Assembly (NCBI RefSeq): GCF_004366075.1 | Contig: NZ_SODU01000001.1 | Location: forward strand, 2,191,134 to 2,255,133 | Reading direction: 5' to 3' | DNA: 64,000 nt | Source of the DNA: Kribbella pratensis | GTDB taxonomy: Bacteria > Actinomycetota > Actinomycetes > Propionibacteriales > Kribbellaceae | Shown: positions 44,815 to 51,853 of the stretch, one piece after another | How positions within the stretch are numbered: position 1 is the first letter of the stretch | Layout: the number at the start of each line of letters is the position of its first letter | Made by a program: the position numbers and the translations under genes | Notes under the pieces: generated by a model | The model's database searches: none | Told to the model about the DNA's origin: nothing | What the model saw: only the letters and a program-made list of their open reading frames with translations

Positions 44815-44924
44815 CAGTGACCGGTCGAGTGTAGTCGACCGGAACCAGTGCTCGCGCCACCGGGGCCCCGGACATACCGTTTTGAGTCCAACCGGCCTCA
44901 TGTGGAATCATGTCCGAGCACCAC

Positions 44925-44995
44925 GCGGGTGTAGCTCAATGGTAGAGCCTCAGTCTTCCAAACTGATTACGCGAGTTCGATTCTCGTCACCCGCT
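44925..44995 (+). tRNA. tRNA-Gly (anticodon TCC)
   Basis: 71 nt. Acceptor GCGGGTG (44925-44931) pairs with CACCCGC (44988-44994); discriminator T. The anticodon arm is TCAGT-CTTCCAA-ACTGA with anticodon TCC. D-arm GCTC/GAGC, T-loop TTCGATT. CCA is not encoded. A long hairpin follows at once. Confidence 0.96.
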
Positions 44996-45000
44996 CGGGC

Positions 45001-45048
45001 GAGAGGGCGAGGTATGCCTGCGGAAAGCGCAGGCCTGTCTCGCCCTCT
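45001..45048 (+). terminator. Terminator of tRNA-Gly
   Basis: Two nested perfect stems: AGAGGGCGAG (45002-45011) with its complement (45039-45048), and GCCTGCG (45016-45022) with CGCAGGC (45028-45034) around a GAAAG loop. It is followed by a T-rich stretch, TTCTGTTGT. It starts six bases after the tRNA. Confidence 0.85.
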
Positions 45049-45080
45049 TCTGTTGTGCGCCTTCGCTTCGCTCGGCTCCT

Positions 45081-45158
45081 GGGTCGGGTTGGGTGCGTCG
45101 GTGCGGGGCGTGGGTCGGGTTGCGTGGGTGCGGGGCGTGGGGTGGGGTGGGTTAGGGG
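45081..45158 (+). repeat. G-rich imperfect tandem repeat with quadruplex potential
   Basis: Two copies of a ~30-bp unit (45081-45111 and 45112-45140), both beginning GGGTCGGGTTG and containing GTGCGGGGCGT, are followed by more G-runs. Five runs of three or four Gs (45132-45158) have spacers of only 1-4 bases, a strong G-quadruplex pattern on the plus strand. The end overlaps the last bases of the minus-strand NOS gene. Confidence 0.7.
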
Positions 45159-46711
45159 AATGCTGGGGGGCCGCCTCTTAGGGCTCGGCAGGTGGAGTCG
45201 GGGTCGTTGACGAAGTTGGGGACCTGGTTGTCGGCTTCGTAGTAGCGGTGGAAGACCGGGGTCTGGGAGCCGGACATGGGAGGGACGATCCAGCTCCAGT
45301 CGGCGGGGCAGCCGCGGCCGGCGCGTTGCTCCTTCTCGAGGTGGATGAGGAACCTGCGGGACTCGGTGTGGTGGTCGGTGACCGTCACGCCGTTCGTGGT
45401 GAACGAGTGCAGGACCGCCCGGTTGATCTCGACCAGGGCCTGGTCGCGCCACAGGGTCGCCTCGTGCGAGGTGTCGAGCCCCATCCGCTCCGCGACCACC
45501 GGGACCATGTCGTAGCGGTCGCTGTCACCGAGGTTGCGGGCCCCGATCTCGGTGCCCATGTACCAGCCGTTGAACGGCGCGGCCGGGTAGGAGACACCGC
45601 CGATCTCCAGCCGGTTGTTACTGATCACCGGGACCGCGTGCCACCGCAGTTGCAGGTCCGCGAACCACTTCAGCTCCGGGTGCTCGAGCGGAACCTCGTG
45701 GACCACCTGGTCGGGCAGCTGGAACATCCGCGGCCCCTCCTCGACCGTCTCCACGACCAGCGGGAGCACATCGAACGCTCCCGGCCGCTCAGGCGGTCGC
45801 CACCCGCGTTGGATCAGTTTGCTCGTGAAAGCGCGGTACCGCGGATCCCCGAGCGTGCGACCGTCCGCTTGCTCGTACCCGGCGTACCGGATGAGCAGTT
45901 CGTTCCAGATCCTCGGAGCGGGCCGCGACGGCGTCTCGGGAGCAAAGACGCTGATCATCGGCCGGATCTTGCCGCCGTTGTACGCCGTGCTCAGATGCTC
46001 GAAGCAGTGCGCGGCGACGCTGCCGGCGTCGGAGACCGTTCTCAGGTCGCGCACCTGCAGGCTGTGCCAGTACAGGCGGCCGATGCAGCGTTTGTTGTTG
46101 CGCCAGGCGACGCGCGCACCGAACGCCAGCTCCTCGGCGGTGTGCCAGTAGGTGCCGGTCGTGTCGATCTCGCGCATCACCTCGGTCAGCCGGGGCTCCA
46201 GCGGCCCGGCGTGCGGGTCCTCGCCGTGGTAGAGCTCGAGGAACTCCTTCGCCGCGGCACGGACCGTCTCGACGTCGAGTTCCGGCTCGGACCGGCTCAC
46301 CGGCGGGTGACCGGACACTGGCGGATGATCAGGCACTGGCGGGTGATCAGGCGGCGGTGTGACCCTCACGGCGTACCGAGACGCCGTACGGCGGGCACGC
46401 CGGGCTGTGCCCCACCGCGTGCCGGCGACCTGGAGCAGCTGCTCCCCGGCGCCGGCCGAGACGACCTGTCGGACGCAGATTCCTACGGCGAGCAGGAGAC
46501 CCGCGAGGCTGAGCGCGATCGCCAGCTCGGTCGAGACACCGATGGGCGCCCTCCGGCCGAGTTGGAGCGCGCCGAGGGCGGCGCCTGCCACAGCCAGTCC
46601 GAGAACTGCGAGTGGCAGCGCCAAGGGCCGACGGCTACGGGCAGGCTGCCGGCTTGTCGGAGCTTCCGCGCGGTGTTCCTCCGTCCGGGCGGGGTTCGGA
46701 AGAGTTCGCAC
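45152..46711 (-). CDS. nos: Nitric oxide synthase oxygenase with N-terminal membrane anchor
   Basis: 519 residues from a GTG with a GGAG site three bases after the upstream gene. NOS converts L-arginine to citrulline and NO at a thiolate heme. Residues ~145-519 are the oxygenase domain. The heme ligand is Cys209 in AWRNNKRCIGRLYW, the arginine-binding Glu388 is in NGWYMGTEIGARNLGD, and TDHHTESRRF and WSWIVPPMSGSQTPVFHRYY follow. Bacterial NOS proteins are usually about 360 residues and soluble. Here ~140 extra residues add two hydrophobic helices (about 29-52 and 60-83) and a Pro-His-rich linker with PDHPPV repeats (119-139). No reductase domain is fused; the flavohemoprotein of the same operon could supply electrons. 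Confidence 0.93.
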   Translation of the reverse strand: MRTLPNPARTEEHRAEAPTSRQPARSRRPLALPLAVLGLAVAGAALGALQLGRRAPIGVSTELAIALSLAGLLLAVGICVRQVVSAGAGEQLLQVAGTRWGTARRARRTASRYAVRVTPPPDHPPVPDHPPVSGHPPVSRSEPELDVETVRAAAKEFLELYHGEDPHAGPLEPRLTEVMREIDTTGTYWHTAEELAFGARVAWRNNKRCIGRLYWHSLQVRDLRTVSDAGSVAAHCFEHLSTAYNGGKIRPMISVFAPETPSRPAPRIWNELLIRYAGYEQADGRTLGDPRYRAFTSKLIQRGWRPPERPGAFDVLPLVVETVEEGPRMFQLPDQVVHEVPLEHPELKWFADLQLRWHAVPVISNNRLEIGGVSYPAAPFNGWYMGTEIGARNLGDSDRYDMVPVVAERMGLDTSHEATLWRDQALVEINRAVLHSFTTNGVTVTDHHTESRRFLIHLEKEQRAGRGCPADWSWIVPPMSGSQTPVFHRYYEADNQVPNFVNDPDSTCRALRGGPPAFP

Positions 46712-46714
46712 GGG

Positions 46715-47383
46715 TCACTCCGAGCCCGGAGACCTCGGACCGCGACCGTTCGCTCCCCCGTGCCCGTTCCCGTTCGCATGCCCGTTCTGCAGGCGGACCT
46801 GCCAATCGCTCAGGTCGTCGAACCAGGCGTCCTTCTTCTCGCGGGGCGCCTGTTCGCCGGCCTGTCCCGTGCTCCCGAGCCGCTCGACCTCGGTCGAGAA
46901 CGAGTCCACGATCGACTGCATCCGGCTCTGCGCGTTCTGGGCGTACGAGCGGACCTGCTGCCCGGCCGTGTCCATGGCCTCCTCGACGATCCTGCGCTCG
47001 TGGGCGCGCGCCTGGCCGATGCGCTCGCGGGTGTCGCGGCTGACGTCCTCGACCATCTCCTCGGCCACCAGCTGCGCCTGGCTGAACAGCTGGACGATCT
47101 GGTCGTTGACACGCTCGCCGACCTGCTCGTACTCGTCCAGCTCACTCTGCACACGCTGCACCTCCGCCCGGGCTCGCCGCAGCTCGGCCTGAAGCCGTTC
47201 GTTCTCGGCGCGGCACTCGCTGACCTCTCTGGCGGTCGCGTGCACCTGGTCGGCGAGCAGGTCGATGTACCCGTACACCTGGTCCGAATCGAGCCCCCGG
47301 AGTCTGCGCCGGAACGTCTCGCCCCGGATCGCATCGGGGGTCTGGTAGTGCGGAGAGCCGTGGCGGTGCTTTCCGTTAGTCAC
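46715..47383 (-). CDS. DivIVA-like coiled-coil protein
   Basis: 222 residues from the GTG at 47383, which has an AGGAGA site and overlaps the flavohemoprotein stop (GTGA). The N-terminus FRRRLRGLDSDQVYGYIDLLADQVHATA matches the DivIVA/Wag31 N-domain pattern. A long heptad-type coiled coil follows (about 55-185, Glu/Arg/Gln-rich). The C-terminus is a disordered Gly-Asn-rich tail (GHANGNGHGGANGRG). DivIVA-type proteins gather at curved membrane or cell poles and recruit partners. Its place between a flavohemoprotein and a membrane NOS suggests a scaffold that positions NO chemistry. This role is an inference. Confidence 0.85.
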   Translation of the reverse strand: MTNGKHRHGSPHYQTPDAIRGETFRRRLRGLDSDQVYGYIDLLADQVHATAREVSECRAENERLQAELRRARAEVQRVQSELDEYEQVGERVNDQIVQLFSQAQLVAEEMVEDVSRDTRERIGQARAHERRIVEEAMDTAGQQVRSYAQNAQSRMQSIVDSFSTEVERLGSTGQAGEQAPREKKDAWFDDLSDWQVRLQNGHANGNGHGGANGRGPRSPGSE

Positions 47384-48555
47384 TGGTTGTCTCCTGACCT
47401 GGTGAGCGCTGGATCGGCCCTGTGCTCGTCCACGGGCGCGTAGTAGAAGTGCTCGTACTTGATGTGCTCGGGGTCCATACCGGCGCCGGCCAGTCGCTCC
47501 AGCGTGTGCGCGACCATCTGCGGGCCGCCGCACACCATCGCCGTCCGCCCGTACAGGTCCTGCCGGGCCGCGACCATGCCGACCTTCCCGCGCGTCCCGG
47601 GGTAGGACGCGTCGTCGGACACGACTTCGGTGTATTCGAACCAGGGCCGCTTCTGCGCCATTTCCCGCAACTGCGGCCGGTCGTAGAGGTGCCAGGGCAT
47701 CCGGACCCCGTGGAGCAGATGGACCCGTGGAGCGGTGCGCGACCGTGCCCACTCGTTGTCTATCTGTTCGAGCACCGCGAGCAGTGGGGCGAGACCGGTT
47801 CCGCCGGCGACCATCAGCACGTCCCGTACGTCGTCTGTGCGCCGGGTCAGCCGTTCCCCGACCGGGGCGCCCAGTTTCACGACGTCGCCGACCTTCAGCG
47901 ACCGCACCACGGCCGGGCTCACCTGGCCGCCGTCGATCTGCTGCACGTGCAGGTCGATCGAGCCGTCCCGGCGCGGGGCGTTCGCCGGACTGAAGTACCG
48001 CCACGCCCGGGGCCGTTGCGGGATCTCCATGGAGACCGACTGGCCCGGGAGGAACTGGAACTCGCGCCGCGGCCGGATCGTCAGCAGCGTGAGGTCCATG
48101 GTCCGCCGCTCGACCGCGACCACGTCGGCGTCCCACCAGTCAGGAGTGGACTCCGAGGAGGTCTCCGCGGCCTCGACCATCATCCGCGCGATCACCTGGT
48201 AGGCCGCCGTCCAATGGCCGGCCAGCTCCTCGTCCCACTCGGATCCGAGGAAGTGTTTCAGGGTCGCGCACAACGAGGCTCCGACCGCGTCGTAGTGCTC
48301 CGCGAGTACGGCGTACTTGCGATGATCGCGGCCGAGATGCTGCAGGAACGCCGCATCGTTCTCGATCTGATCGGCATGGCTGACGATCCGGCCGAGGGCG
48401 CCGACGAACTTGTCCCGCTGGTGCGACATGGAGAGCGGAAACATAGACCGCACCTCGGGATAGGACACGAACAAGTGCGAGTAGAAGTACAGCGGCACCT
48501 GTTCTCCGTGCTCTGTCACCCGGTCCCAGCTGCGCTGGAGGGCGTTGGCATCCAT
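47380..48555 (-). CDS. Flavohemoprotein (globin fused to FAD/NAD(P)H reductase)
   Basis: 391 residues, the usual Hmp length. Globin domain ~1-135: proximal His78 (GRDHRKY), distal Gln46 (SHQRDKF), and a B10 tyrosine (Tyr25 in YFYSHLF). The ferredoxin-reductase part has the FAD motif RAWRYFSPANAP (~195-206), the nucleotide motif VAGGTGLAPLLAVL and the C-terminal VCGGPQM and YEHFYYAP. Known flavohemoglobins oxidise NO to nitrate. It could protect the cell from NO made by the neighbouring NOS or pass electrons to it. No ribosome binding site precedes its ATG; the upstream small ORF ends nine bases before, so coupling is likely. Confidence 0.92.
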   Translation of the reverse strand: MDANALQRSWDRVTEHGEQVPLYFYSHLFVSYPEVRSMFPLSMSHQRDKFVGALGRIVSHADQIENDAAFLQHLGRDHRKYAVLAEHYDAVGASLCATLKHFLGSEWDEELAGHWTAAYQVIARMMVEAAETSSESTPDWWDADVVAVERRTMDLTLLTIRPRREFQFLPGQSVSMEIPQRPRAWRYFSPANAPRRDGSIDLHVQQIDGGQVSPAVVRSLKVGDVVKLGAPVGERLTRRTDDVRDVLMVAGGTGLAPLLAVLEQIDNEWARSRTAPRVHLLHGVRMPWHLYDRPQLREMAQKRPWFEYTEVVSDDASYPGTRGKVGMVAARQDLYGRTAMVCGGPQMVAHTLERLAGAGMDPEHIKYEHFYYAPVDEHRADPALTRSGDNQ

Positions 48556-48564
48556 AGGAAGTCG

Positions 48565-48672
48565 CTATCCGGCTCGAGAAGGCAGCTCCTCGAGTGAAGC
48601 GATCGGCCCGTCAGCGGGCAGCAGGTATTGCCTGTCGTCGGCCCAGGCGGCCGACGGACACTGCGTTGACAA
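48565..48672 (-). CDS. Probable 35-residue small ORF upstream of the flavohemoprotein
   Basis: From a TTG at 48672, with a GGAGGG ribosome binding site seven bases upstream, this frame encodes 35 residues (ending SLEELPSRAG) and stops nine bases before the flavohemoprotein ATG, which itself has no ribosome binding site. That arrangement suggests translational coupling. Composition is plausible for a real small protein (ADDRQYLLPADGPIASLEEL). No family recognised. It could be a leader peptide or a small subunit. The remaining 113 bp up to the next gene hold the probable promoter (a TAGGTT -10-like hexamer is present), which I cannot define further. Confidence 0.5.
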   Translation of the reverse strand: MSTQCPSAAWADDRQYLLPADGPIASLEELPSRAG

Positions 48673-48785
48673 GGGTTCCCTCCCAGTCCAGTCCCCGAGT
48701 CGGTCCTTCGTGGTGTCTCCCGCCCGCAACCTACCCGCGCCCAACGGCTTGAAACCGCGAACCGGACCGATACGTGCCGAAATTC

Positions 48786-50651
48786 CTACGGGGCTCTCAG
48801 AAATGCGATGCCGTCGACACTGGCGGGCGCAGTGGAGGTAGAGATGATCTTGAGAGCCCCTGTACGGAAGGGGGTTGTGGGGAGGTAGGTGACGGCGCGG
48901 CTGGTGGTGGTTGCGGCCAGAGAGACCGTGCCGATCCTGATGTTCGCGTGGTAGATGTCCACGCGGCCTTGGCCCGGGCCGTGAATCGCTACCAGGGCGA
49001 TGCGCAGGCCGGCCTCGGTGGCCTTGGTCAGGTACGCGCCGTTCGCTTTGAGGATGGTCGTGGTGCCTTGGAAGGCCAGCGTGCTGGTGGAACGCGTGAC
49101 AGTACCGGCAGAGGTCAGAGCACGGTCGTCCTCCGGCGCGACCGAGCAGATCGGTGCGGACCAGGCGGACAGGTTCCCCAGGTAGTCGCGGGCGCGCACC
49201 ATGAAACACTCGTCCCAGCCGAGTCGCGGCGACCAGGTGATCCCGGTGATGCGCGTGTTCTGCCAGACAGCCGGGTAGATCCACTTGCCGAACGCGGCAC
49301 CTGTTGCGGCCACCTTGTAGACCACGTCGTACGACGCAATGTCGGTGTCGTCCTTGTAGGCCCAGCGGACTGTCGCGGACCCGCTCAGCTGCACGCGGTC
49401 GCCGATGCGCCACGTGACCAGTGAGGGCGCCGTACCGTCCACTTCGCTGCAGTACGACGTACTCCAGGCACTCAGGTTGCCGGCGTAGTCGCGCGCACGC
49501 ACCTGCCAGCAGGTGTCCGTGCCGATCGGTGCCGTCAGACTCGCTCCAGTGGTCTTGAGCCCCTGCCACGCGGGCACCTGGTTCCAGGCGCCGTACGGCG
49601 ACGTGCGGTTGGGGCGTTGCTGGATTCGCAGGTCGTAGCTGTCCACACCGGTCGCAGGTGAGTTCGGGTCCTGCGGGTCGTCGTACGCCCACTCGAAGGA
49701 CAGGCTGGTGTTGTCGCGGATGCGATCGCCCGCGGACGCGTTGGTCAGTACGGGCGCGACGGTGTCCGGGTGCTGCTGCGGGTCGGCGGTTAGCCAGGTC
49801 AGGCTGATCACGCGGGGCTTGCTGGTCGCATCGGCGTACACGATCTTCGCCAGGCCGGATCCGTCTGCCCGGAAGCTGGGTGTCGTGGTGCGGATCGGCC
49901 CGTAGCGGCGCTGTCCCAATGCCGGGTCGTTGAGGTCCGTGACCAGCAGGTCGGAACCAGAGGCCTGCACGGTGAATCCGTTGCCCAGCTGGGCGTCCGC
50001 GGCCACGGTCAGGTTCCGCGGCGGCTGCGGCCCGTTGACGTCTACAACCTGGTTGCAGCCGCCCAGTAGCGCCCAACGGCCGTTGACGTCGTCCGGGCCG
50101 ACGGTGCACGCACTGGCGACCAGTACGGTCTTCACGACACCGGTGGTCAGGTTCTTACCGTCCAGGTGGCCCGGCTCGGTCACTTTCCACACCGTGTCAC
50201 CGGACAGCGCGAACGGCGGGGCGACGTCGGCCACCTTGGTCTTACTGGCGACGTTGTACACCTCAGCGGTCGCAGCAGCCGGTGCACGATGCGAGACGAG
50301 CTTGCCGCCCTTCCCGAGCACCACTTCGTCCGCAGCGGGGAACGTGAGCCCACCGACCTTCGCCGTACTCCCGTCGAATGTCAGTAGCGAAGGCCCCTCG
50401 ACCTGGAACGGCTTGCCGTCGTTCGAGCCGCCGGAGGCTGTCCACGTGGTCCCGTTGTTGCTCGTCTCGTAGACAGGGTTCGAAACGACCACGCGGGCGC
50501 CCGACATGCCGACGTCGACCGCCGTACGCCCGGGAACAAGGACGCCCTCCCCCAGGTGCTGCGGTGGATCGGCAGCCATCACCTGTGACGCCGTCAACGG
50601 CAGCAGTACGACGGCACACACCACGGCCGCCTTGACACGTAAGCCCAGCAC
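48786..50651 (-). CDS. Secreted protein with Fn3-like domains (hypothetical)
   Basis: 621 residues from a GTG. The signal peptide is VKAAVVCAVVLLPLTASQVMAAD. Residues ~30-280 are beta-rich with repeated short strands, possibly a propeller-like sensor. Two fibronectin III-like units follow (about 300-410 and 415-520), each ending in C-(W/F)-x-V-R-A-R-D-Y-x-G-N-L-S-A-W-S. The C-terminal ~110 residues form another beta domain. Cysteines come in pairs consistent with disulphides. No catalytic motif is recognised, so it may be an adhesive or ligand-binding surface protein. Divergent from the ATPase/VWA pair. Confidence 0.78.
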   Translation of the reverse strand: MLGLRVKAAVVCAVVLLPLTASQVMAADPPQHLGEGVLVPGRTAVDVGMSGARVVVSNPVYETSNNGTTWTASGGSNDGKPFQVEGPSLLTFDGSTAKVGGLTFPAADEVVLGKGGKLVSHRAPAAATAEVYNVASKTKVADVAPPFALSGDTVWKVTEPGHLDGKNLTTGVVKTVLVASACTVGPDDVNGRWALLGGCNQVVDVNGPQPPRNLTVAADAQLGNGFTVQASGSDLLVTDLNDPALGQRRYGPIRTTTPSFRADGSGLAKIVYADATSKPRVISLTWLTADPQQHPDTVAPVLTNASAGDRIRDNTSLSFEWAYDDPQDPNSPATGVDSYDLRIQQRPNRTSPYGAWNQVPAWQGLKTTGASLTAPIGTDTCWQVRARDYAGNLSAWSTSYCSEVDGTAPSLVTWRIGDRVQLSGSATVRWAYKDDTDIASYDVVYKVAATGAAFGKWIYPAVWQNTRITGITWSPRLGWDECFMVRARDYLGNLSAWSAPICSVAPEDDRALTSAGTVTRSTSTLAFQGTTTILKANGAYLTKATEAGLRIALVAIHGPGQGRVDIYHANIRIGTVSLAATTTSRAVTYLPTTPFRTGALKIISTSTAPASVDGIAFLRAP

Positions 50652-50791
50652 GAGAGACCCCCCAGTACACCGATGACTTCGCGCCGCACCCTAGTCAGTA
50701 ACCACCAGTAACGGAAGCGCCGTGGAAAACCGGGTGACACCCCGAGACCTCAAGAGGATCCTGAAAGGCTGACCAGCGACGAAAGGGACGG

Positions 50792-51853
50792 ATGCAAGCG
50801 GGAATCACGGTATCGGCGGCGGAACTGCCCGAAGTACTGCTGCACGTGGCAGTGGTACGCCCGGTCTTCCTCTGGGGCGCACCGGGGATCGGGAAGAGCA
50901 GCCTGGTACGGGCGTTCGCGGAATCGCTCGGTCTGGAGTGCGTCACGCTCCTGGGCACGCAGCTCGCGCCGGAGGACCTCATCGGCGTACCGCAGATCGT
51001 GGACGGCCGCAGCCGGTTCGCACCACCCGTGGCGATCGCCCGCGACGAGCCGTACTGCCTGTTCCTCGACGAGCTGAACGCCTCCTCGGCCGAGGTGCAG
51101 AAGGCGTTCTACTCGCTCATCCTGGACCGCCGCATCGGCGAGTACGAGCTGCCCGCGGGGTCTGTCGTGATCGGCGCCGGCAACCGGGCCACCGACAACG
51201 CCCTGGCCCGGCCGATGGCGAGCGCCCTGGTGAACCGGCTCGTGCACATCCACCTGCGCGCGTCCGCGACCGACTGGCTGCAATGGGCCGGTACGGCTGG
51301 GATCCACCCGTGGGTCCTCGACTACCTGCGCAACCGCCCCGACCACCTGTGGACCGCGCCGCCGAAGACCGAGGAGCCGTTCTCGACGCCGCGCAGCTGG
51401 CACATGCTGTCGGACGCCCTGCACTCGTACGGCGACGACGTGTCCGACGAGACGCTCCGGGTCCTTGCCTTCGGCACCTTGTCCGCGGCGCACGCGTCGG
51501 CGTTCCGCGCGTACGTGAAGACGGTCCGGCACGCGTTCGGGCTGGACGCCGTGCTGAAGGGTGAGACCGGCTGGCCGTCCGCCCCAGAGGACCGGGACCT
51601 GCTGTACTTCCTGGCCGAAACGTTCCGTGCCCGCCTGATCAAGGAGCTGGCCGCGGACAAGGCGTCGGCGAGCCCTGCGGCTCGTCAGCTCGCCCATCGT
51701 GGCAAGGCGCTGCTGGTCGAGCTCGCGGAGATCTCGCTCGAGGTGGCGCAGGTGGTGATCGCGGCCGACGACGACGGCCGCCCGGTGCTTCCGACGTGGT
51801 TCCTGGTCGAAGTCAGCCGCGACCTGCCGCGGCTGGTGGCGGCCCGTGCCTAA
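50792..51853 (+). CDS. MoxR-type AAA+ ATPase
   Basis: 353 residues. Walker A is GAPGIGKSS (residues 29-37), Walker B is CLFLDELNAS, and sensor-type GAGNRATDNALARPMASALVNRLVHIHL follows. MoxR-family ATPases act as chaperones that insert metals or cofactors, or remodel complexes, together with VWA-domain partners. The next gene encodes such a VWA protein and overlaps its stop by eight bases (GTGCCTAA), so the two form a functional pair. The target is unknown. Confidence 0.88.
   Translation: MQAGITVSAAELPEVLLHVAVVRPVFLWGAPGIGKSSLVRAFAESLGLECVTLLGTQLAPEDLIGVPQIVDGRSRFAPPVAIARDEPYCLFLDELNASSAEVQKAFYSLILDRRIGEYELPAGSVVIGAGNRATDNALARPMASALVNRLVHIHLRASATDWLQWAGTAGIHPWVLDYLRNRPDHLWTAPPKTEEPFSTPRSWHMLSDALHSYGDDVSDETLRVLAFGTLSAAHASAFRAYVKTVRHAFGLDAVLKGETGWPSAPEDRDLLYFLAETFRARLIKELAADKASASPAARQLAHRGKALLVELAEISLEVAQVVIAADDDGRPVLPTWFLVEVSRDLPRLVAARA

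Noticed and set aside
45248..47443. Open frame of 731 codons on the plus strand opposite the NOS and DivIVA-like genes
   Set aside because: Shadow of two genes with clear motifs; no ribosome binding site and no recognisable domain.
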